From Diogma glabrata (Eukaryota; Arthropoda; Insecta; Diptera; Cylindrotomidae): 64,000 bases of DNA. Positions 32,044 through 41,950 of the stretch are shown here, one piece after another. Below the pieces are notes generated by a model that had not been told where the DNA came from, did not search any database, and saw nothing but the letters and a program-made list of their open reading frames with translations. The stretch is taken from positions 376,212,597 to 376,276,596 of the forward strand of contig OY856186.1 of the NCBI GenBank assembly GCA_963693315.1, written 5' to 3'. The number at the start of each line of letters is the position of its first letter. Position 1 is the first letter of the stretch. The position numbers and the translations under genes are program-made.

Positions 32044-32633
32044 TGTTATTTAAGCTTTTTGAAAACTTGATAAATTGGTGTTACTCTCAACCATCTATAT
32101 CATTTGTTATTTGTACGTCCACGAATATGATTGCTATGATTTCGAATAATAATTTAAAACGAAATCTGGTGTTGATAAATTTAATCTCCGAAATAATTTC
32201 GCAAGAATTTATTAGTGCGCGTAAATATGGTGTTTGTCTTCCAGCTAACTTAATCCTGTGGACAACATTAAAAAAATATAACTTAGAATCTAAATTATTT
32301 GTTGGACACCTTCAATACAATAAAAACAATACTGTTATAAATATCGGCGTACACTTTTGGAATGAATTTAATAATAAGATAGTAGATCCAACACGAAAAT
32401 TTACCGAATTTTACACTGGAGAAACTGAAAAGGGCATATACACTTATTTGCCTAATCAACAGCAGCCGTCCAATATGGAGGACCAAATCATGCTTAAAAT
32501 TTTCAATCAGTGTTTAGAAGACAATTCAAATATTTACTGGGATATTGCACCAAAATGTTTAAAAGAGCTAAAACATAAAATTGAGTGCAGAATAAAAGAT
32601 GTGATTGGGAAAAAATATTTAAAAACGACTTGA
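32043..32633 (+). CDS. Loop protein with transglutaminase-like Cys-His-Asp pattern, 196 aa
   Basis: Residues 62-90 read YGVCLPANLILWTTLKKYNL followed by ESKLFVGHL. This matches the 'GxCxxxAxLLxxLLxxxGI..xxVxGxL' nucleophile helix of the transglutaminase/papain-like fold, with C65 as nucleophile. 'VHFWNEFNNKIVDPT' at 103-117 supplies H104 and D115, in the usual 'HxW.E....xxDPT' context. Enzymes of this fold cross-link, deamidate or cleave at Gln or peptide bonds. The assignment rests on motif and spacing only, and the activity is unknown. AATAAA lies at 32638, five bases after the stop. The gene is present once, in the loop, and is unlike the standard Polinton cysteine protease, which has His before Cys. 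Confidence 0.55.
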   Translation: MLFKLFENLINWCYSQPSISFVICTSTNMIAMISNNNLKRNLVLINLISEIISQEFISARKYGVCLPANLILWTTLKKYNLESKLFVGHLQYNKNNTVINIGVHFWNEFNNKIVDPTRKFTEFYTGETEKGIYTYLPNQQQPSNMEDQIMLKIFNQCLEDNSNIYWDIAPKCLKELKHKIECRIKDVIGKKYLKTT

Positions 32634-32701
32634 TTCAAATAAAAATAAAAAATTTTAAATGCTTTAATAATAATAATTTCGTGTTAGAGTTTTTATTTGT
32701 T

Positions 32702-33040
32702 CTAATCGGATCGGCTGTCGTCACCGTTGGTGCTGTTGTTGTTGCCGCAGCAGCTGCTGTTCCAGTCTGTAAATTTGCAGCTGCAAATGGGCGAAACGTG
32801 AATTTGAATGAATCGACGAAGATCTTGGAGATTTGTGTTTTGCTGTAAACGGTGTGTGAACAACAAATCGTCATCGCTTTCTTCACTCGAAGTTGCAAAA
32901 TATAGTTGGTCCTCTTCGTTGCCATAATTTCCTTCTGGATTGCCTTCTTCATTATCGTTATGATATTCAGACTCTTCTAAATCAACTTCGTCTCCGGATT
33001 CTTCATTCTGACTATAACACGTTCTACCAAATATCTTTTT
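32702..33040 (-). CDS. Acidic C-terminal reading frame crossing the right arm/loop junction
   Basis: The minus-strand frame is open from an in-frame stop at 33041-33043 to a stop at 32702, 112 codons without a Met, so it is probably a 3' exon or a broken ORF. It is rich in Glu, Asp and Asn (GDEVDLEESEYHNDNEEG; later SSEESDDDLLF) and has a Cys/Asn-rich tail (PICSC, SSCCGNNN). AATAAA follows at 32697-32692. It is tail-to-tail with the plus-strand loop gene, with 68 bp between the stops. In the left arm the same frame is cut at the junction and ends after 16 foreign codons (stop 30609-30611). Function unknown. Confidence 0.5.
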   Translation of the reverse strand, partial: KKIFGRTCYSQNEESGDEVDLEESEYHNDNEEGNPEGNYGNEEDQLYFATSSEESDDDLLFTHRLQQNTNLQDLRRFIQIHVSPICSCKFTDWNSSCCGNNNSTNGDDSRSD

Positions 33041-33206
33041 TTACCAAAATCAAAATACCAGTCATGTCGCCAACACAGGAATAGCCATAATTTCCTTCTG
33101 GATTGCCTTCTTCATTATCGTTATGATATTCAGACTCTTCTGAATTCAGCAGATTGTTCAGCCAATGGCCAAGCCATTTTGTCAAAGTTTTGTCACAAGC
33201 TATCAT
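33024..33206 (-). CDS. Right-arm ORF with acidic repeat motif, 60 aa (mirror copy)
   Basis: Inverted duplicate of 30242-30424. It leads toward the longer acidic frame that enters the loop at 32886. Confidence 0.4.
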   Translation of the reverse strand: MIACDKTLTKWLGHWLNNLLNSEESEYHNDNEEGNPEGNYGYSCVGDMTGILILVKKDIW

Positions 33207-34947
33207 TTTGTCACAAAAAACAATAAAAAATAAAAAAAATTAAAATGAAAATAAAACACAAAACAAAAAACAACACAAAAAAAAAAAAAACGAGGAAAAA
33301 AAAAAATGAAAAAAAAATTAACAAAAAAAAAAACGACGAAAAAAAAAAAAACGAAGAAAAAAAAAAATGAAAAAAAAAAAAATTAACAAAAAAAAAAAAC
33401 AAAAAAAAAAAAATAAAACAAAAAAAAACTTACAAAAAAAAAAAAATCAGATACTTCAGAAAAAATTCCAGTCAAGTCAGCACTTTCAGCTAAGGCCAAA
33501 CCATTTTGCCACCTTGTCGCAATGCGTATCACAGTCAAAACGTCTACAAAGATTTTAACAGACGTTTAGAATCATTTAAATCGCGGCCAAAAAAATATAT
33601 TCGCAAAAAACCGCTTTAATTGAATTGAGTTTTCTAATCCTGCCAAGAAATGATGGCAAATCAAGTTTCTCTTGTTGTATTGTAGTAGAATTGAACCCCA
33701 TTCTGAAGAACAACCAATGGACGAAGATTTTTGATTTTAAATTATTTGTTGGTGATGATTTTTAACCAAATAAACATCTATAGTTGCAAAATTATCTACA
33801 TAAGCCTACCCAAGTAGCATTTTTTGACATAAATTTTAAAATTATAACGGGCAAATATTGTATAATTCATCAATAGATATTGTCAATGTAGCAAAATTTT
33901 TCAATTTAAAGGTATGGTTTGAAGTTTCTCAGAAAAGTTGTGCGGGGAGACCCACCGCTCGGAAGAAGTGAAATTTCGTAATGTGGAAATAAAAACATAT
34001 TACATTCTGTATACTGTCTTGTAGTCTTTTTAATATTGGAGAATCAAAGCCAAAAACTACCAAGCTCTAGACCAATACAGATATTACATTCTTTTAAAAG
34101 TCATTAATTATTAGCGGGCTCATACTGTTCATATTCTTTAAGACAAACTTTATTAACATTGCTTACACTTCACAATTGATCGCATCTTTTAATTATCATT
34201 TTCGAGTGGAGAAATCAATAACATCAATAACACCCAAATCAATAACATTTACAATGGGCTTATGAAAACTAAAGTAAGATACGAAATGTTTGAGCTCTAT
34301 TTTTTCAATATTTCTTGCAAAAAAACTGCATTTTTTTCTCGTTTAAAATATTTCAACTTAAAATGATAAGAAAATGAGTCATCTATCAGGAGTCTTCTAT
34401 CAAAATGTTAATGAAGCAACAAAAACCAATAGAAGCAAAATACTCGATAATATGTTTTAAAAATAGTTTTCTGAGTAATTATAGTATTTATAGGATTTAT
34501 TATAGTATTTTTGGGGTTATTTTTGATTTTAAATTATATGTGGAGCTGATTTTAACCAAGTAAACATCTATAGTTGCAAAATTATCTACATAAGCCTACT
34601 CAAGCAGCATTTTTGACATAAATTTTAAAATAATCACAGTCAAATGTTGTATAATTCTTCTATAGATATTGTTAATGTAGCAAAATTTTTCAATTGAAAG
34701 GTATGGTTTGAAGTTTCTCAGAAAAAATGGTTCAGATACTGGCTTTTCATTTGTAAATTCCATATCATCTAGCAACTACATAGTTTAGTTCTTGTTTACT
34801 GTCTAGATCAACTATTCATTTTGTTAGAAATTGAAAGCGCATATACATTAAGGAATTCGTATGATAAATGTGGGATACGTATGATAAATCTAGTATTTAA
34901 GAACGATACAAGGCTGAAATAATTTACATTAGTAAAAAACAATATAC

Positions 34948-35349
34948 ATGGTAAGTTAAAATTGAAATTTTAATTTTATTTCGTTAATTGATTTTTTTTT
35001 TATATTTAGATGTCTTGTTTGGTAGGAGTAAAAAAATATATATGTCCATACAATGTGAATCATCAAATAACCTACAGAAAGTTCTTCCGTCACATTAAAA
35101 CTTGTAAAGACAAGCAGCCGTCAGGAATACAAGTTATTTTGTGTAAATATAATATTTACCACGTAATTCCAAAAGAAGACTATGAGGTAATTTGTTAACT
35201 TAATACTCAAATTAATAAATATTTTGATTTAACATTTTTTCTTCTTTTTACAGATTCATCTTCTTAATTGCCCTGATCGGGTGGTTTGGAAAGAAGTATT
35301 TGATTCATTCAAAAATCACACCACACAAGACGAATGGTGCAGCGAATGA
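34948..35349 (+). CDS. GTSF1/Asterix-like double CHHC zinc-finger protein, right copy
   Basis: Three exons: an ATG at 34948-34950 followed at once by a perfect donor (G|GTAAGT, intron 34951-35009, acceptor TATTTAG); 35010-35186; and 35254-35349 after intron 35187-35253 (GTAATT...TTTACAG). Exon 2 begins with its own ATG, giving a 90-residue protein. Finger 1 is C12-x5-H18-x9-H28-x3-C32 (CPYNVNHQITYRKFFRHIKTC). Finger 2 is C45-x5-H51-x9-H61-x3-C65 and is formed only after splicing, since the intron falls between E59 and I60. This exact spacing defines the U11-48K/TRM13/GTSF1 CHHC finger, which binds RNA; two tandem fingers are characteristic of GTSF1, a cofactor of PIWI proteins. Poly(A) signals lie at about 35413. 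A role in counter-silencing is only a hypothesis. Confidence 0.82.
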
Positions 35350-35597
35350 AAAAACTTAGGCCCAGTTATTTTTAATAATCATAATAGAAAAAACTTTAAT
35401 AATTAACTATAAAATAAAATAAAAGAAATAATAAATTTGAAAAATATATAATGTTAGCAAAAAATGATGGCTTTTTATTTATCAAACCCTTTGAAAAAGT
35501 CTCTTAAATATGGTTCGTTCTTGTTTACTGTCTATATCAACTATCCATTTGTTAGAAAGGGAAAGCGCGTACACTTAAAGATAACTAACTGTAAATC

Positions 35598-35783
35598 TTA
35601 TACCTTACTGACTGTTTTAATCGTCATTAAAAAATAATTTGTTTTGGCCCGTCTGATTCTTATCATTTCTGTGTCCCAATTTACCCCAAAGCGCATTAAA
35701 AAGAAATGAATCCCTTCATGCTCAAAACTCCCTAATGAAGTTTTCTTTTTCAATTTGAGTGGAAACATTTGACGGTCAATCAC
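35598..35783 (-). CDS. Unknown 61-aa ORF of the right arm (mirror copy)
   Basis: Inverted duplicate of the frame at 27679-27864, with the same length and start. Function unknown. Confidence 0.35.
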   Translation of the reverse strand: MIDRQMFPLKLKKKTSLGSFEHEGIHFFLMRFGVNWDTEMIRIRRAKTNYFLMTIKTVSKV

Positions 35784-36401
35784 TTGCTTCTTGTTTTAAC
35801 TTAAGGAAGCAATCCGACTAAGAAAGATAATCAATCTAAAAAGTTAATCGTCACATGTCGTCCAACACAATTCATATTTATTCTTAAGAAAAAAAGTTTG
35901 AATTCAACAAAAAAAATGTGTCAACACAACGACAAAAAACGACAAAAAAAAAAACATTGAAAACAATTTACTATACTACGAATAACATTTACTAATTCCT
36001 TAAGAGCTCATCAAATGCGACAGCAAATTTATATTTCACAACTATGTGAAAACGAAAACAAAAAAATTAACAAAACAAAAAAACTAACCAATACATATGA
36101 TAAACACAATAACAACATCAGAAGCTAATTACCTTTTATATTATTAATTTTCTGTCATATTTTTCTTGTTGCATTATTGCATAACATCAGAAATAACTTG
36201 ACCGACAGACCGCGCTATTCAGATGTATCAGTGTCTATGCCAAACAATTAAATCTAAAATTTTTCAGACTATTAATCAAATAATGTTCAAATAATGTTCA
36301 ATCTAAATTAATCTATTGAACTTAATTTTCAAAACGTTTTCAATATTTTGCAAGAACAATTAGCTTAGATAGATTGCAGTGTTCATTTTCTTTTTCCTTG
36401 G

Positions 36402-36913
36402 TCAGCTGGCTTCAAAACCCCGTTTGAAGCTGCCTTCTTTTATACTCTTACAAAACTCGTTGATATTTTCTGGATAAATTTGTCTAGCAAGCGGTAGATT
36501 TGAGATTTATCTCGGGGGTTATTAAACATAACAAGGTATTTGCAGTTTAACGAAATGTCTCAGTAAAATTTTCTTTGGAACACATTTTGGGTAATTAATA
36601 TAACAGATATATTTCGATGATGTGAACCCTTGGTAAATAATTCACAAACGTTTTTATTATACGCCTCAGTCATTAAATCATCCAAGATGATTAATGTGTT
36701 TTCTAGATTATCAAAATTTTCGGGGACGTTGTCTAACATTTCAATATCTTCAAAATCGAAATCTTTTAGATCGACCGAATTAGTTTCACCATTGCACCAA
36801 ACCAGTTTCTTTATACCATGAATATGTGGCAAGAACTTTAATACAAACGTGGTCTTCCCCGAAGAAGAAGGACCAGAAATCTGCATGGTAAAAGGTTGTT
36901 CCACATAAAACAT
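36402..36913 (-). pseudogene. Polinton packaging ATPase, right copy (mirror of the left)
   Basis: Inverted duplicate of 26549-27060 with the same open 117-residue frame (36560-36913), the same Walker A and B motifs and the same 3' frameshifts. Because both copies share the damage, the frameshifts arose before the inverted duplication or were spread by gene conversion. A TATA box lies at 37101-37107. Confidence 0.85.
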
Positions 36914-37361
36914 ATTTTTTTGAAATAAATGATATGGTCCATTTCGAACATCTATTTAAAATTTTTAAGTTTTTCAATTAACAACTTATTTCAGGCATCC
37001 GTCTAAAATTCCAAATAAAAAGTTTTAAGGTTTCCAAAACATCATAATTTTTTCCAACACAATTTGTTCTAATTCTTCTGCTCGCTTTACACACAAAATC
37101 TTATATAACAACAAAAAAACAAGAACAACACATGTGCCCCAATGAAAAAAAAATCGAAATCATACTTAATCATTTAACGCAAAAAAAAAAGCCGCACGCG
37201 ATTACGAAACAAAATACAAAAAACTACAACAAAAACAATTTTTGTTACCTACAAAAAAAATATATCATGAACATCTTCAATTTTTTTTTGTCGAGAAAAT
37301 TAAAATCTTACATAACAAAACAACAAAGTGTCATAATATCGAGACAAGGTCAAGATCAACC

Positions 37362-38280
37362 AAAGATCAACCAAAAAAAAAAAAATTGATTTAAACTCAA
37401 AGCAAATGTTTTGTTTTTTCATTCATGTAACATACTCGTATATTTTTTTCTTATTAAACCTCCCACATCAATTAACACATCATGTGAGAAAGTCCCATAA
37501 TTTCAATGCAATTGTTGTTGTAGCTTATCAACCAAAAAAAAAAATTGATTTAAACTCAAAGCAAATGTTTTGTTTTTTCATTCATGTAACATACTCGTAT
37601 ATTTTTTTCTTATTAAACCTCCCACATCAATTAACACATCATGTGAGAAAGTCCCATATTTTTGTAATATAATATCGTTGCAAAAAAAGAATTAAAAAAC
37701 ACAAAACACATATTTGACTGAAGCAACTGATACAACTGAAAAATTGAATGCAATTGTTGCTGTTTTTCTCAGTTGATTCAGTCAACTCAACTCATGAAAG
37801 ATAGTGGTATCGAAATGAATTTTTTCTTATAAGAAACAACAACAATTTCAATGCAATTGTTGTTGTAGCTTATCAACAAAAAAAAATGATTAAAACTTGA
37901 AAATTTACGATAGTGGGATAATTACCTGAAAATTTACGATAGTGGGTTTTGTTTTGTTTTTTCATTCATGTAACATACTCGTATATTTTTTTCTTATTAG
38001 ACCACAAAAAGTTATGAAACAAAATTCAATTCACATGCTTTTTCATATTTGGAAGATAGCGGGGACCAAAAATGAATTTTTTCTAATAAAATACAACAAC
38101 AAAACAAAAAGATTTAAATCACTTTCTCTTTTTTCTTTCTTTCAAGCTCATTCTCTCAATGCAATTTGAATTAATTTCAATGCAATTGTTGCTGTAGCTT
38201 ATCAACAAAAAAAATTGATTTAAACTTGAAAATTTACGATAGTGGGATAATTACCTGAAAATTTACGAAAGTGGTATAAC
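37362..38280. repeat. Subterminal repeats of the right arm
   Basis: Mirror image of the subterminal repeats at 25182-26100, with the same two-fold 160-bp duplication, so the duplication predates or was copied with the inverted duplication. Confidence 0.8.
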
Positions 38281-38286
38281 ACTACT

Positions 38287-38292
38287 TTTGTG
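38287..38292. repeat. Right target-site duplication TTTGTG
   Basis: Directly abuts the right terminus (...CACTACT) and is identical to 25170-25175. Confidence 0.85.
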
Positions 38293-41045
38293 AAAATTTT
38301 AAAGATGATATTATAGGGAAAAAAGAAATTATGATCAACCTTAGACTTTATCATGAGCGCTTATCAACTCGTAAATATTACCTTATTAAAAATTAATCCC
38401 ATTTAAATTGAATATTATGAATATTGTATATCGTTATTTCTGCCAACCACTAATCCTAAGAATTGCTTTTAAAAAAAAACTCCCTAAAATCAAAACAAAA
38501 AAGCTTTTAAAGGATAATCCATTCTTTCCGACCACAATAAAGCGAAATAATCTACACATTCATGTACTTACATATATATATGTATGATCATGAATTAAAC
38601 CTTCGTAATAATAATAAAAGAAACCATATTCTTAATGCATTTTACATTTCTAGAAATTGTAGAATTTTTATATTATTGTTGGTGGTTCTTAATGTTTTAC
38701 GCGAACCGTGACTACAACAAACACATTTGTTTTAGGTTAAAGTTATTGGTCGATTTTAAAATTTTGTTCATCTTAAGACTAGTTATGTTTTATTTAATCT
38801 TTGAACTTGTTGTAGCTATGAGTATATTTATATAACCCTAATTTTGAAAAACTGATTTCATATTCCACTTAATATCTCCTTTACGCAAATTAGTTCTAAC
38901 AAAACACAAACCACCGTTGTTTCACCATACACAAATAAACCCATTTCAAGCTTGAGTAATTTATTAATATCCGATTCAAAATCTAACAACAACATAAACA
39001 AAATAAACCCTTTTTCCATGTAACAATATAATCTACGCCCGACAGCTATATCGATAATTTATTCATTAGTCCATTATGTTTTAAAACAATTGTGGTTTCC
39101 TGGAGTGAAATAGACCAGAAAATTGAAAATAAATAAATTTGTATCTTAACTCATTTTATTATTAATATTTATAATAATATTTTCAAGATTTTTCTATACC
39201 ATAAATCTTCAAAAACAGAATTCAAAATTAATTAAATAAATATAATTTTATTTTATTTCTTTTTTACATCTCAAGCATATCGAAACCATATTCTCCGTTG
39301 CATAATTTTTTTTTAAATTTTAAATTACAAACATTAATAAATTAAAAGTTAAAAGAAAAACTATAAAAATTTAATATTATTGGATTTTCTTTTTGGTTTT
39401 CCTTCTTTTTTTATAAAAATATCTAATGCTTCGTGAAGAAAATGTTTAGGATAATAATTTTAATGGCTTTCATAATGGGGATGTTTGAGCTTTATTTGTT
39501 GTGTAATTAATAAATATTTATGTGAAAAAAACACATTTTAAATATTATAAGTCGTAAAAATACGGAGGGATTAAGTTCTGTTGTTCAGAAGTTCAGTCTG
39601 TAGGAGGGGTCTTACAGATAGGTTTTGAAAAAAAAACTTTATGGTGCGATTGATTTTAGTGTGTGGCTAAATAAAGTTCTTTATAAATAAACAAACCTAA
39701 ATTGTGTAAGTGTTTTTATTATTGCGAAACATCGATTCGTTGCCATAAAAACATTTTAATTAGCCTTACTCTCGATTTGATAAACGTTATAACCAAATTC
39801 TCAGCTGGATTCAATCACTGATTGAATATTCTTCCAATAGCTTAAAAAATCCAACGGTTGATTGTAGAAATTTCCAATATAACCGCAACATTCAAAATAA
39901 TACAAAAAATATTTGTATTAAATAAGACTTAGAACTTTATTCACAATTAAAATGGAACTTTTCTCATTTTTACACGGTTTTATGTTCACGATACGGTATT
40001 TCGTTTACAATTTATTTACTTTACATAATGGCATTCCACTAAAACTGTTTAGACCGATTCCTTAATACAATTCTGCTTAATTTCTTGATAATTTGAGGTA
40101 AATCTAAAAGAAACCTTGAGAAATCCTAAATAGTCGACGTCATTATTTTGCAAGTTTTTTATTAATTATTTTTGCTTTGATTATTTTATTAATTGTTTTT
40201 GCTTTGACCAGTTTTCTTGGAAACAATGTGAAGTTGATTTTAGTTTTGGAACATTGTATAAGGGAAATTGAGGCTGAATATCATTTTCTATTGTATTTCG
40301 ATGCGATTTTGTAAAAGCGTAGCAATATAAATTACCATGAACATATAAAAAGAAGCTGAATTCATTCAGAAAATATCTTTCAATATATATGTGTTCTCCA
40401 TGTACTTTTTTCAACTTTTGTTTCCTATAGTACAAATAACTTCTAATAAAACCTCTTTATTCAATATTAATCACCCGTGATGACATTAACCTAGCTAAGA
40501 ACAGATTCAAGTTGTCACGTTCCTAGCGAAGCCTCTTGGATAACTGGAAATTTCAAAGTGTAATTTTTCTCCCCCTGTTACAGGATTTTTAGAAAAGAAT
40601 TACTTCTATGAAAAACAATATAATTCAATCACCACTGATAACAACATAGGCAAACGCACTAATGGCAAACACACACCCCTTTGACAGATCATTACAGATC
40701 ATGAATAATCTAATGTTAGCCTTAAACGTCACCAATGCAGGCAGCATACAGGTAAAGCAGTATAGATGCAATAAAATGGTGTGTGGAGTGTTTCAATCTC
40801 AGCTGGAAAACATTCGTAGATGAGGTTAAAAATTTTCAGGTGAACCTGTTGTTGAAAGCTCCGACCATAAAATCACTGAACACTATGGTAATGAGCATTT
40901 AGTTATCTGGCTTGTAGCAGTTGTAATGATGCAATAACTTAAACCCATCACAACCTCTTTAGTGAATAAGGATAAAAATAATCAATAATCGATAAAAACT
41001 CACAAGATAATGCTTACCGTTTTTGTTATCGTTGAAAGCGGCTCC
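38293..41045. other. AT-rich stretch, no gene recognised
   Basis: Random short frames only; a 66-residue hydrophobic frame at 38635-38835 looks like chance in T-rich DNA. A fragment near 39560-39640 ('tacggagggattaag', 'taggaggggtcttacag') recalls the dispersed 'gaggggttgaaag' repeats. Confidence 0.4.
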
Positions 41046-41049
41046 ATCT

Positions 41050-41950
41050 TTGTTATAAATACTCGGTTTCGAGTATATAGGCTCTCTTACTCCTAATCTA
41101 ATTGTCTTATTGGTTAAAGTTTGACAGTGGACGCAGTTCGAATTAGATTTTTTTTAGTCGATTTGTTTGTTTTTAAATTTATTGAGTCAGATTAAAAGAA
41201 TTAATAGTTTAACTTTGAATTATTTTCATAAAATATACAAAAAAAATTAATATGTGTATGTGTTGTGCATAATTAAATTAAATGGAAAGAAAAAAATTAG
41301 CAAAATTTATAGAATTGATTAGAGAAATTTATGTTTTTTTGTGTTATAATGGCAGTCGGCGGTCAATTGATTACTGTAAACAAATCTTTAAATCATGTGG
41401 TGCAAGTTATATTGATTTGATAAAGTTAGTTAATAAATAATTTTCAAATAAACTGGCGAAGAAAGTCCACTATTTACCGGGGAGAGATGAACGACTAATC
41501 CGACTAGGAGGAAGAGTGGAATCTAGCACTGACACGGGGTGAGTACAATAAAAGTTTTTTTTTTGTGGGTGAATAGGGTGGTGTGTGTGTTTGCGTGTGT
41601 ATAGAGGTATATGGCGGTGTCTGTGTGGTCAGGGGCGAGCGTGTATGTGTACGGGCGTGAGCGTGAGTTATGCATGGATATATGGGTATGTATGTGAGCA
41701 TGGGTGTGTGTGTGAGTGTAGGAGGTGCGAGAGAGTGTGGATTTGTAATAAACTAAAGGGGTGGACGTCTGAATCGCAGCTTTTTCACATACGGGGTCGC
41801 CAGAGTCTTCTTTTATCACTTGTCGTCTTTCTTTGATCTGTATTAAATTACGAAACACGCGTACTATACTGATTATTTGTGCTGGAGGCTGCAGGTCAAT
41901 ATTCACGTTCCCGCAGGCTGAAGCTTTAAAAGCTCTCTAGGTACGCGGTT
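41050..41950. repeat. Dispersed repeat family 'GGGTGAGT', copy B, with TATA-bearing upstream part
   Basis: A TATA-like ttataaata (41053-41061) followed by 'ggctctcttactcc' resembles the sequence near 45800-45840. The family core then follows: 'ggggagagatgaacgact' at about 41479, 'gacacggggtgagtac' at about 41532-41547, a GT-rich microsatellite (41580-41745), 'ggggtcgccagagtctt' at about 41793, 'cacgcgtactatac', and 'tttgtgctggaggctgcagg' at about 41876. ORFs read through the GT tract are repeats, not genes. Confidence 0.6.

Larger units (their letters stand above)
25176..38286. mobile_element. Palindromic Polinton/Maverick-like element, 13.1 kb
   Basis: The element starts AGTAGTGTTATACCAC and ends with the exact complement, GTGGTATAACACTACT. 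It is bounded by a perfect 6-bp TSD. Its left arm (25176-30562, 5387 bp) and right arm (32886-38286, 5401 bp) are nearly identical inverted copies; mirrored coordinates sum to 63462 outside and 63448 inside the poly-T/poly-A tract, a 14-bp difference. A unique loop (30563-32885) separates them. Polintons are recognised by AG...CT termini, 6-bp TSDs and a packaging ATPase, all seen here. Their polymerase B, integrase, protease and capsid genes are not seen. Usual Polinton terminal repeats are far shorter than these arms. I infer a non-autonomous derivative made by inverted duplication of one half. Confidence 0.85.
32886..38286 (-). repeat. Right arm of the giant inverted repeat (5401 bp)
   Basis: This is the inverted counterpart of 25176-30562. 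The acidic reading frame runs continuously across this arm's inner boundary into the loop but stops 16 codons past the other boundary. I therefore infer that this right side is the original half and the left arm the copy. Confidence 0.9.

Noticed and set aside
25176..38286. Calling the element an intact virus or an autonomous Polinton
   Set aside because: No polymerase, integrase, protease or capsid gene is visible and the ATPase is frameshifted.
38635..38835. Hydrophobic 66-residue frame as a membrane protein
   Set aside because: T-rich DNA gives such frames by chance; no signal, promoter or splice context.
41504..41906. Thr/His-rich frames (TYTHTHTH...) in both strands
   Set aside because: Translations of the GT-rich microsatellite in repeat copy B.
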